A stretch of 64,000 nt of DNA from Paenibacillus pasadenensis DSM 19293 (GTDB lineage Bacteria; Bacillota; Bacilli; Paenibacillales; Paenibacillaceae): NCBI RefSeq assembly GCF_000422485.1, contig NZ_AULW01000001.1, positions 1 to 64,000 on the forward strand, in the 5' to 3' direction. The notes under the pieces were generated by a model. It saw only the letters and a program-made list of their open reading frames with translations, was not told the origin of the DNA and did no database searches. This document shows, in pieces, positions 52,787-60,880 of the stretch. The position numbers and the translations under genes were made by a program. Every line of letters begins with the position of its first letter. Position 1 is the first letter of the stretch.

Positions 52787-55204
52787 TCAAGCGCCGCCCG
52801 TTGCCGACCGGCGGATCCGCCGCACCGTGAGCGGCGTGCCGCCCCGGGCTTCCAGCCGCAGCTCGCCGTCGGCGCGGCCGACGATGCGGCAGTCCGCCCC
52901 GGCGGCCTCGACCTCCTCCCGCTCGCCGCAAGGCAAGGAGAGCTGCATCGTCCAGTCCGGAGCGCTCAGCTCGATGCGGTATTCGTCACCGTCCTCCCCG
53001 AGCCGGATGGCCATCGCCAGCTCGATGCCGTCCTGCTCGCCGCCGAGCAGGAGCCGGTCCAGCGAAGCCTCCTTCCAGGCTTCGGGCAGACGGGGCCTCA
53101 GCTCGACCCGCCGCTCATGGGCGCGCGGCGTCACGCCGAAGAACTGGCGCACGAGCGGGTAGTGCAGGCCGTAGCCCGTCCACGCCTGGACGAAGCAGCC
53201 GTAGTCCGGCGACATCTCGCTGATCGAGCCCGGCAGACGCCGGCCCAGCGTGCCGGCGATCTTGCCCATATTGCGCAGCGCCTCGTCCATCCGGCCGTAG
53301 CGCGCTTCCGCCACCGCCTGCACGGCGGTCGAGATCGTCATCATCTGCGTGCGGTACATGCCCGACAGATACATGCCGTCCGGGCCGGAGAACTCCTCGC
53401 CCGCCAGCCGGTCCAGCGCCCGCAGCGCCTTCTCCCGCGGAGCGAGCCCCGCCTCAAGAGGGGTGTTGACGACCCAATTCTTGAACAGCCAGGCACGCCG
53501 CTCGTCTGCGGGCGCCTCCTCGATCGACGCCAGCAGCCGCTCGAGCTCGCGCGCGGCCGCCGGCGCCTCCATCGCGTCGGCGCGGGCGACATGTACCGGC
53601 AGCCGCTCGCGCACCTCGCCGACCGACGCGACGGCATCGGCGTACAGCCCTTCCTCCTCGAGCCACAGCTCCTCGTCGATCTGCCGCTCCAGCCGATCCG
53701 CCAGCCGCCTCCAGCGCCGCGCCTCCTCGCCTTCGCCGACAAGCTCCGCCATCTCCGCGCCGTCCTTCAGCGCCTTCCAGGCGTAGACCGCCGTATCGAC
53801 GAGCCGCACGTTCAAGCCTTCGATCTCGATGATGCCGTAGCCGAGAGGCAGCAGGTCGTCCGTCTCCTCCTTGCCGGCGAACAGCCATTCCAGCCCGTCC
53901 CGGACGGCCGGATAAGAGCGCTGCAAATACGCCCGGTCCCCGGTCCAGCAGAAGATTTCCCAGACGCAGGAGATGAAATGCGGCGTTTCCTGCGCGTTGC
54001 CCGGATGGGCCGCGACGCCGAGCGTCGTCAGCTCGTGCAGGATGCGCCCGTTGCCGTTCGCCTTGGCGGAGGCTTCGCGGATCAGCTCCGACGTCTCGAT
54101 CGCGAGCGACTGGCGGCCGATCGTCAGCAGCGCCGGCAAGGCGTAGCTGTTGTCGCAGCCGAACCACCACGGATACTCCGGTATGCCCGCCGCCAGTCCG
54201 CGGCCGACGCCGGGAACGTCGACATGCAGCCACTCGGCATGGACCTTCGCCCAATCGAACGCCTCGACCAGCCGCTCGTCGGGCAGCTCGACCGTCGTGC
54301 GCCCCGCGTATTCCTCGTAGCGAAGCCGCTTCTGGCCGCGCAGCTCGGCATGCCGCTCGCGGATCGTACGGAACGAGGCGAGCGCCTCCTCCTCGGAGAC
54401 GGACGAGCCCGCCACGAAATAGCGCAGCCGCGCCGTCCCTCCAGCGGCAAGCTCGATCCGCCGCTTCACATGCCCCGCCGCTCCCGGTCCGGCGGTGCGC
54501 GGCGCGTCCGGACCGTAGTCCCCGACCGCCGCCTCCGCCTCATCCGTCTCCGCGCCGAATACGACGGTCCACGGATGAGCCGTGTCGCGAGCCGCGATGC
54601 CGATGCCGGGAACCGCCGCCGCCTCATCCGGGGCGTCCTCGACGCCGGCCTGCTCGCTGAACCAGACGGGACGCAGGTCGGAGCGCGCCTGAAACACGAC
54701 TTCCAGCTCCCGGCTCCGGCCGCTGCGATCGCGCAGCTCGAGCTCTACGACCAGTCCCGCCAGCCCGTCGGGGCAAAACTGCGAGCGGACAGCCTCCAGC
54801 TCCAGCGCCGGCAGCGTGTAGACATGCTCGTTGAAATAAGCGTAGTTGCGGAACTGCTCCGCCTTTTGCAGCCATTCGCCGCCGGCCGATCCGCCAGCGC
54901 CAGCTTCGGCCACATGCACCCAGAAGCCGTCCAGCAGCTTGATCGGATGCGCCCACAGCCCGCCCATCTCGTCCGGAATATGATGGCCGAAATCGGGAAA
55001 GCCGCCGTCCTGCGCGCCGATCAGCATGCTGCGCGTTCCGGCCGCGACGAACAGATCGAGCGGCTCTCCCTCGCGATTGCGGCGGCTCGCCTGCAGCCCG
55101 CGCAGCCGCTCCGCTCCCGCGGTCCGTTCCGCCCCTTCGGTCCGCTCTACTCCCGCGGTCCGTTCCGCTCCCGCGAACGGCTCGTTGTCTCTATCGGTTG
55201 ACAT
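52787..55204 (-). CDS. Six-hairpin glycosidase-type protein
   Basis: 805 residues. After an N-terminal region with AGAERT-type repeats, a beta domain (about 45-290) and an (alpha/alpha)6-barrel (about 300-700) are suggested by YPWWFGCDNSYALPALL, WEIFCWTGDRAYLQRSYPAVRDGLEWL, GLYADAVASVGEV and ISEMSPDYGCFVQAWTGYG. This resembles debranching, GH15 or GH63-like enzymes; the precise family is not recognised. It overlaps the spermidine-synthase-like gene by 14 bp. Confidence 0.78.
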   Translation of the reverse strand: MSTDRDNEPFAGAERTAGVERTEGAERTAGAERLRGLQASRRNREGEPLDLFVAAGTRSMLIGAQDGGFPDFGHHIPDEMGGLWAHPIKLLDGFWVHVAEAGAGGSAGGEWLQKAEQFRNYAYFNEHVYTLPALELEAVRSQFCPDGLAGLVVELELRDRSGRSRELEVVFQARSDLRPVWFSEQAGVEDAPDEAAAVPGIGIAARDTAHPWTVVFGAETDEAEAAVGDYGPDAPRTAGPGAAGHVKRRIELAAGGTARLRYFVAGSSVSEEEALASFRTIRERHAELRGQKRLRYEEYAGRTTVELPDERLVEAFDWAKVHAEWLHVDVPGVGRGLAAGIPEYPWWFGCDNSYALPALLTIGRQSLAIETSELIREASAKANGNGRILHELTTLGVAAHPGNAQETPHFISCVWEIFCWTGDRAYLQRSYPAVRDGLEWLFAGKEETDDLLPLGYGIIEIEGLNVRLVDTAVYAWKALKDGAEMAELVGEGEEARRWRRLADRLERQIDEELWLEEEGLYADAVASVGEVRERLPVHVARADAMEAPAAARELERLLASIEEAPADERRAWLFKNWVVNTPLEAGLAPREKALRALDRLAGEEFSGPDGMYLSGMYRTQMMTISTAVQAVAEARYGRMDEALRNMGKIAGTLGRRLPGSISEMSPDYGCFVQAWTGYGLHYPLVRQFFGVTPRAHERRVELRPRLPEAWKEASLDRLLLGGEQDGIELAMAIRLGEDGDEYRIELSAPDWTMQLSLPCGEREEVEAAGADCRIVGRADGELRLEARGGTPLTVRRIRRSATGGA

Positions 55205-57524
55205 GGGCCCCTCCCCTTTCCTTGGCTTTCGACGCTTCCCCGCGCCCGAAGCGCGCGGCGGGAAGCAGCAGCAAGTAGCATAGGCATGCGGCCGCCAGCG
55301 TCCAGCGCAAGCCCGCCGTCAGCGCCAGCGCGGCGCCGAGCCAGGAGCCCCACAGCCCCGCGATGCCGGAGACGGCGAACAGCAGCGGCGAGCTGCCCGG
55401 CCGGCGCCGCTCGGCGACGGCCAGGCGCTGCGGCAGCGGCACGCCGGCCAGCAGGCCGATCGCCGCGCCCGCCAGCCCGAGCGCCCCGAGCCGGGCCGCG
55501 GCCGGCAGCGCCGTCAGGCTGCCGCCCCACAGCGCCTCGGCGGCGGTCAGCGCGGCGATCAGCAGCGCCGCCCCGATCGCCGCCGCCGATTCCGGCAGGC
55601 GGCGCCCGGCGAGCCGGCTGCCGAGGCTGCCCCCGGCCAGCATCGCCGCCAGCACGATCGCGGCCGCCAGCGCCGGACTGCCGGCATATTTGAGCGCCTT
55701 TTGGATCAGCGCCGCCTGCAGCAGCATATAGCCGGCTCCGGCCAGCACGGCGACGAGCAGGCTCGCCTGGTCCGCCCGCGCTCCGGACGGACCGGCCGCC
55801 CGGGACAGCGCGCGCTCGCGCCTCCAGATCCAGACGCCGAGCAGCGCGGTGAGCAGCGCGACGGCCGCCAGCCACGTCCGCAGCGATGCCGGCAGTCCCG
55901 GCGTCAGCAAGTAGAAGAACGGCCGGTCGTCGACCGTCGGATAGACGTTGTAGTCCGAGTCGGCGACAAACCGATCGAACGGCATGGCGCCGTCGATGAG
56001 CGGCTTCAGCAGCTGCTCGCTGCTCCCCGGCAGGAACAGCGTCTGCAGCTTCAGCGCCTGCGCTCCCGCGAGCAGCGTATCGAGCTGCTTCTGCTGCAGC
56101 GGCTGCCGCTGCAGCACCGTCAGCGCCAGCCCCGGCGACTTCGATTCGGGCGAAGCGAGCAGCAGCGCGGCGTGGCGCACCGCCTCCGCCGGCTTCGCTC
56201 CGGTCAGCTCCATATGCGCCGCAAGCGCCGTATAAAAGGCGCGTACGCCCTCGATGCCCTGATGCGAGACGACGATCAAGCGGCCGTTTTCGTTCAGCTT
56301 CTGCATATAGGCTTGAAACGCTTCCCGCGTGAACGCGTAATTTTCGCTCAGCGCGTGCCCGTTCGTCCCTCCGACCTGGGAGTAGACCAAATCGAGCGCG
56401 ATCAGGTCGAAGCCGCCGTCCGAGCGCTCCAGCACGCTGCGCCCGTCGCCGACGACGACCTCGACTCCGGGCTCGGCCAGCAGGGCTCGGCCGAACTGCT
56501 CGTCCTCGCGCATCGCCTGGACGAGCGAGCCGCTCATCTCGACCGCGGTCACCGACTTCGCGCCGGCGAGCAGCGCGTACAGGATGTCGCGCCCGCCGCC
56601 GGAGCCGACGATTGCCGTCTTGCCGGCCGGACCGGCGGCGAACGGCAGGAACTCGATGTCGCCGGCCAGAGAGGCGACCGAGCGCAGGTTCCCGTCGTAG
56701 CGGTACATGTAGCTGCCCGCTCCGCCGTCGACGAATACCGTCTTGCGGTCCGCTTCCGCGCCGCCGACGACGTCGGCGCGCGCGAACGCGTCCCAGTAGG
56801 AGCGCTCCAGCTCCGCTCCCGGCTGCCGCAGCGCGGCGACGATCGTTTTGTCCGGAGCGGCCCCCGACAGTCCCGCGAAGTTGATCTGCCACAGGCCGGG
56901 CCCGCCTGCCGCGGCGACCAGCGGCACGGCCGCGAGCAGCAGCGCCGCCGTCCAGCGGCGCTGCGCCGGCCTGCGCTCCGGCCTGCCGCCGGGCAGCAGC
57001 AGCGCCGCGGCGAATGCCGGCGCGGCCAGCGCGAACAGCGCCGCCAGCCCGCCCAGCAGCTGCAGCAAGCCGTAGGCGGCGGCGACGCCGAGCGCGGCGC
57101 CGAGCAGGTCGGCCGCATACAGGCGGCGAGGCTCGGCTCCGGACGACAGCGCCTTGCCCATGCACCAGCCGAACAGCACGAACGGCACGGACGCCGCCAG
57201 CGCATAAAGCGGCAGCTGGCCGACATAGGGGTAGCGGGCAAGCGCGAAGCTCAGCAGCGCCGCGTAGAGGCCGGTCGCGAGCGCCGCTCCCGCGGCGGAC
57301 GAGCCGGGCCGCTCCGGCAGCGCCCGCGCCGCGTAGCCGCCGATGCCGATGCCCAGCACCGCGAGCGAGACGACGAGCGAGACGTAGTGATATTGCAGCA
57401 GCACGCCGAATACGCGGGTGAGCGCGATTTCCAGCCCGAGCGCCGACGCCGACAGGCAGCCGATGCCGAGCATCCAGCGCAGAGAGGCAGGGCGGGCGTT
57501 CGCGGGAGCCACGATCGATCTCAT
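55191..57524 (-). CDS. Membrane-embedded spermidine-synthase-like protein
   Basis: 777 residues. About seven helices (residues 15-215) precede a soluble SAM-binding Rossmann domain with AIVGSGGGRDILYALLAGA (305-322) and acidic Glu329, then DLIALDLVYSQVGG and VVSHQGIEGV. YNVYPTVDDRPFFYLLTP comes before another block of helices. This is the layout of fused transporter/spermidine-synthase-like proteins, but aminopropyltransferase activity is doubtful. The ATG overlaps the upstream permease stop (ATGA) and its 3' end overlaps the next gene, so it is fully inside the sugar operon. Confidence 0.75.
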   Translation of the reverse strand: MRSIVAPANARPASLRWMLGIGCLSASALGLEIALTRVFGVLLQYHYVSLVVSLAVLGIGIGGYAARALPERPGSSAAGAALATGLYAALLSFALARYPYVGQLPLYALAASVPFVLFGWCMGKALSSGAEPRRLYAADLLGAALGVAAAYGLLQLLGGLAALFALAAPAFAAALLLPGGRPERRPAQRRWTAALLLAAVPLVAAAGGPGLWQINFAGLSGAAPDKTIVAALRQPGAELERSYWDAFARADVVGGAEADRKTVFVDGGAGSYMYRYDGNLRSVASLAGDIEFLPFAAGPAGKTAIVGSGGGRDILYALLAGAKSVTAVEMSGSLVQAMREDEQFGRALLAEPGVEVVVGDGRSVLERSDGGFDLIALDLVYSQVGGTNGHALSENYAFTREAFQAYMQKLNENGRLIVVSHQGIEGVRAFYTALAAHMELTGAKPAEAVRHAALLLASPESKSPGLALTVLQRQPLQQKQLDTLLAGAQALKLQTLFLPGSSEQLLKPLIDGAMPFDRFVADSDYNVYPTVDDRPFFYLLTPGLPASLRTWLAAVALLTALLGVWIWRRERALSRAAGPSGARADQASLLVAVLAGAGYMLLQAALIQKALKYAGSPALAAAIVLAAMLAGGSLGSRLAGRRLPESAAAIGAALLIAALTAAEALWGGSLTALPAAARLGALGLAGAAIGLLAGVPLPQRLAVAERRRPGSSPLLFAVSGIAGLWGSWLGAALALTAGLRWTLAAACLCYLLLLPAARFGRGEASKAKERGGAHVNR

Positions 57525-58363
57525 CCTTTCATGCCGGTCAGCGTGATGCTTTCGACGAAGTATTTCTGTCCGATGAAATAAAACACGAGCGAAGGCAGCA
57601 TCGTGACGACCGAGGCGGCCATCAGGAAGTTCCACTGCACGTCGTTCTGGCTCTTGAAGAAGTTGATGCCGAGCGAGAGCGTATACAGGTCCGGCTTGCT
57701 CAAATACAAAATCGGCTGCATGAAATCTTTCCAGGAATCGTTGAACTGGAAAATCGCGATCGTCACGATGGCCGGAACGGTCAGAGGGAGGATGATCCGC
57801 AGCAGGATGCCGAACGTGGACGCGCCGTCGATCTTGGCCGCTTCCTCGAGGTCGGCAGGGATGGAGAGGAAAAACTGCCTAAGCAGAAAGATGAAGTAGG
57901 CCTTGCCGAAAAACAGCGGCACGATGAGCGGATAAAACGTGTTGATCCAGCCGAACTCGCTGAACAGATAGAACTTCGGAATCATCGTGACCGTGTCCGG
58001 CAGCATCATCGTCGCCAGCGTCAGCAGGAACAGCGCGTTGCGTCCGCGCGCGCGGAAGCGGGCGAAGCCGTACGAGACGACGATGCAGGAGACGACGGCG
58101 CCGACGATCGACAGCGACGTGATGAGAAGCGTGTTGTTGAACCAGGTGCCGAACGGCAGCGAGGTGAACGTCGTTTTGTAGTTGCTCCAGCGGATCGGAT
58201 CCGGCACCCACTTCGGCGGCCAGGCGAACACCTGGTACGATTCCTTGAGCGAGGTGGACAGCATCCAGGCGAACGGCACGAGCATGACGAGGGAGCCGAG
58301 CGCCAGCAGGAAATAGACGGGCGCTTGCCGCAGCAGCGCGCGGATGGGATTCGTTTTGGCCAT
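57521..58363 (-). CDS. Carbohydrate ABC transporter permease (CUT1, MalG type)
   Basis: 280 residues, six helices. EAA loop DLEEAAKIDGASTFGILLRIILPL and C-terminus QKYFVESITLTGMKG are standard. It lies 6 bp after its partner permease and is translationally coupled to the following membrane protein. Confidence 0.92.
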   Translation of the reverse strand: MAKTNPIRALLRQAPVYFLLALGSLVMLVPFAWMLSTSLKESYQVFAWPPKWVPDPIRWSNYKTTFTSLPFGTWFNNTLLITSLSIVGAVVSCIVVSYGFARFRARGRNALFLLTLATMMLPDTVTMIPKFYLFSEFGWINTFYPLIVPLFFGKAYFIFLLRQFFLSIPADLEEAAKIDGASTFGILLRIILPLTVPAIVTIAIFQFNDSWKDFMQPILYLSKPDLYTLSLGINFFKSQNDVQWNFLMAASVVTMLPSLVFYFIGQKYFVESITLTGMKG

Positions 58364-58369
58364 GGCGGC

Positions 58370-59317
58370 TCAGCTCCTTTCTCCTTCGTAATAGACCCAG
58401 GCGGCGGATGAGCGGACGACGAGCGCCGTCAGGCCGAGGATCAGCACGAACAGCACCCAGGCAAGCGCGGAGGCGTAGCCCATGCGGAAGTTCTGGAAGG
58501 CGTGGTCGAACAGGTAGAAGTTGAAGAACAGCGTCGAGTTCATCGGTCCGCCCTTGGTCATGACGTACGCTTCGCCGAACGCCTGCATCGCCCCGATGAT
58601 GCCCATGACGAGGTTGAAAAAGATCGTCGGCGTCAGCATCGGCACGGTGACGCACCAAAACTTCTGCAGCGGTCCGGCGCCGTCCAGCTCCGCCGCCTCG
58701 TACAGCGTCGACGGAATGCCCTTGAGCCCGGCCAGCCAGATGATGACGCTGCCGCCGACCGACGACCAAAGGCTCATGATGACCATCGACGGCAGCGCCC
58801 AGTCGGGGTCGAAGATCCAGCCCGGGCCTTCGATGCCGAACGCGCCGAGCACCATGTTGATGAGTCCGATCTGCGGGTTGAAGATCCACATCCACAGCAC
58901 CATGACCGAGACGCCGCTGACGACCGACGGCAGGTAGAAGATCGTGCGGAACAGGCGCATGCCGCGTACGGCCTGGTTGAGCAGCAGCGACAGCAGCAGC
59001 GAGAAGACGAGGCCTAGCGGCACCGAGAACAGCGCGTACAGCGTCGTCACCTTGAGCGACTGCCAAAACAGCGGATCGCCGGTGAACGCCTGGGTGTAGT
59101 TGCGCAGGCCGACGAACTCGGCCGGCGTCAGCATGTCCCAGCGGGTCAGGCTGATGCCGAGCGAGACCGCCATCGGCACGGCGAAAAAGACGGCGAGGCC
59201 GATCAGCCAAGGCCCGGTCAACGCGTAGAACGCCAGCTCCTCCTTGCGCTCCGCGCGCGTCAGCCGCCGCTTCGTACGCTTGCCGCTCCCAGCTTCGCTT
59301 GCGGGTTGCGTTTTCAT
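58370..59317 (-). CDS. Carbohydrate ABC transporter permease (CUT1, MalF type)
   Basis: 315 residues with a basic N-terminus, a first helix in FYALTGPWLIGLAVFFAVP, the FVGLRNYTQAFTGDPLFWQSL segment and EAA loop TLYEAAELDGAGPLQKFWCVTVPML. It follows the binding-protein gene by about 100 bp. Confidence 0.92.
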   Translation of the reverse strand: MKTQPASEAGSGKRTKRRLTRAERKEELAFYALTGPWLIGLAVFFAVPMAVSLGISLTRWDMLTPAEFVGLRNYTQAFTGDPLFWQSLKVTTLYALFSVPLGLVFSLLLSLLLNQAVRGMRLFRTIFYLPSVVSGVSVMVLWMWIFNPQIGLINMVLGAFGIEGPGWIFDPDWALPSMVIMSLWSSVGGSVIIWLAGLKGIPSTLYEAAELDGAGPLQKFWCVTVPMLTPTIFFNLVMGIIGAMQAFGEAYVMTKGGPMNSTLFFNFYLFDHAFQNFRMGYASALAWVLFVLILGLTALVVRSSAAWVYYEGERS

Positions 59318-59422
59318 GGACAGACACCTTCTTTCCTAGGCTGCGACCGGTAGACCGCCCGTTGGCGGGTCTGCCGGAGAGAAATGCGGCGGGAAGCCGC
59401 TTCGAGGCTTCCCGCCGGATCG

Positions 59423-60775
59423 TTACTGCTGCTGCGCCGTCGCCAGATCGGCGGTCGCCTGCTTGGCCGCGGCGTCCAGCTCGCTCTTGATGTCGAGCGG
59501 CTTGCCGAGCATCATTTTGTCGAGCACCGTCTGCATCGCCTTGCCTCCCGAAGCGCTGAAGTGCTCGCTCGTCTTTTCCGGGAATTCCTTGATGTTCGGG
59601 ATGTCGTCGAGGAACGGCTTCAGATGCTCGTTGGACGACTGGCCGAGCTTCTCGGTCGTCGACTTGACGGCGGTGAACGCGTACTGCGCCATGATTTCCT
59701 GGCCTTGCGGGCCGGTCAGGTACTTCAGGTAGTCCCAGGCCGCATCCTTGTTCGCCGACTTGGAATAGAGGCCGTAGCCGGAGTAGCAGATCGTGTTCGC
59801 CGCTCCCGCAGGTCCGGCCGGCATTTGCGCGACGCCGAAGTCGAGCTCCGGATTTTTCTCGTATTCCGCGACCGGCCAGCGTCCCGTCACCGTCATCGCG
59901 ACCTTGCCGGCGGCGAACAGGTCGACGCCCTGGAAGGCGGCCGAATCGGTGCTGGAAGGCGTGATCTTATCCTTCAGGTACATGTCCTGGTACAGCTCGA
60001 GCGCCTTGACGGTGCCGTCGCTGTTCATATAGCCGTCGTACGACTTGCCGTCGGGGCTGATGACGCTGCCGCCGTAGCTGTGGATCAGCGGCAGAATCGC
60101 GCGCAGCCACGTGCCGGGCAGATTGGCCCCCCACTGCGTCGTCTTTTCGCCCTTTTTGACGGTCAGCTGCTTCGCCGTCGCATAAAAGTCGTCCCACGTC
60201 CAGCCCGCCTGCGGATAAGCGACGCCCGCCTCGTCGAACAGCTTCTTGTTGTAGTAGACCGCGATGTCGGAATAGTCCTTCGGCAGCGTGTAGTACTGGT
60301 CGCCGAGCTTGCCGACGTCGAGCACGCTTTCAAAATAGTCCTGCAGATCGATGCCCGAGGAGCCGCCGATATACGGCGTCAGATCCTCCAGCGCGCCTTT
60401 TTGCATGAACATCTTCACGTCGCCGTCGCCGACCTGGAACACGTCGGGCGCCTGGCCGGCGGCTACTTGCGTCAGCAGCTTCGTGCCGTATTGGTCCGGC
60501 ACCGACTCGATGGCGATTTTGACGTTCGGGTGCTCCTTCATATAGTTGTCTGCGATCTGCTGCTGCTGCTTCAAGCCGTCGCCGCCATCCCAGGTGCCGA
60601 TGCGAAGCGTTACGTTCTCGGCCTTCGGCGCGGCCGAGCCGTTCTCGGAAGCGCTTGCACTTGGCGCCGGAGTCGATGCTCCCGTGTCTCCGATGCTGTT
60701 GCCTCCGCTGCAGCCGGACAAAGCGACCGTAGCGGCCAATCCGAGCGCGGTGAATGCTGTTCCCCTTTTTCTCAT
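59423..60775 (-). CDS. Sugar-binding lipoprotein (extracellular solute-binding protein family 1)
   Basis: About 450 residues with lipobox LSGC (Cys22) and a Ser/Ala-rich linker. The SBP_bac_1 fold shows NVTLRIGTWDGGDGLKQQQQIADNYMKEHPNVKI, AAGQAPDVFQVGDGD and AGKVAMTVTGRWPVAEY. ATG with GGAG about 10 bases upstream is preferred to a TTG two codons earlier. The ligand is probably an alpha-galacto- or alpha-gluco-oligosaccharide, given the linked enzymes. Confidence 0.92.
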   Translation of the reverse strand: MRKRGTAFTALGLAATVALSGCSGGNSIGDTGASTPAPSASASENGSAAPKAENVTLRIGTWDGGDGLKQQQQIADNYMKEHPNVKIAIESVPDQYGTKLLTQVAAGQAPDVFQVGDGDVKMFMQKGALEDLTPYIGGSSGIDLQDYFESVLDVGKLGDQYYTLPKDYSDIAVYYNKKLFDEAGVAYPQAGWTWDDFYATAKQLTVKKGEKTTQWGANLPGTWLRAILPLIHSYGGSVISPDGKSYDGYMNSDGTVKALELYQDMYLKDKITPSSTDSAAFQGVDLFAAGKVAMTVTGRWPVAEYEKNPELDFGVAQMPAGPAGAANTICYSGYGLYSKSANKDAAWDYLKYLTGPQGQEIMAQYAFTAVKSTTEKLGQSSNEHLKPFLDDIPNIKEFPEKTSEHFSASGGKAMQTVLDKMMLGKPLDIKSELDAAAKQATADLATAQQQ

Positions 60776-60819
60776 GCCCAAAACACTCCTTTTTTGGATG
60801 GTGTCGGTATGTGTTTCAA

Positions 60820-60852
60820 AGGCTGCCGCCGCCCAGGGCGGCGGAGCCTGAA
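60820..60852 (-). terminator. GC-rich hairpin after the debranching-type glycosidase gene
   Basis: GGCTCCGCCGCCC-TGGGCGGCGGCAGCC on the minus strand is a strong stem, but only CCTTTG follows, so termination may be partial and let the binding-protein gene be read. Confidence 0.45.
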
Positions 60853-60880
60853 AAACCTTCGGTTAAACGGTCCGCGGAGC

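Noticed and set aside
55701-57581. 626-residue plus-strand ORF opposite the spermidine-synthase-like gene
   Set aside because: Arg/Gln-rich shadow without ribosome binding site; the minus frame has membrane helices and a SAM motif and is overlap-coupled to neighbours.
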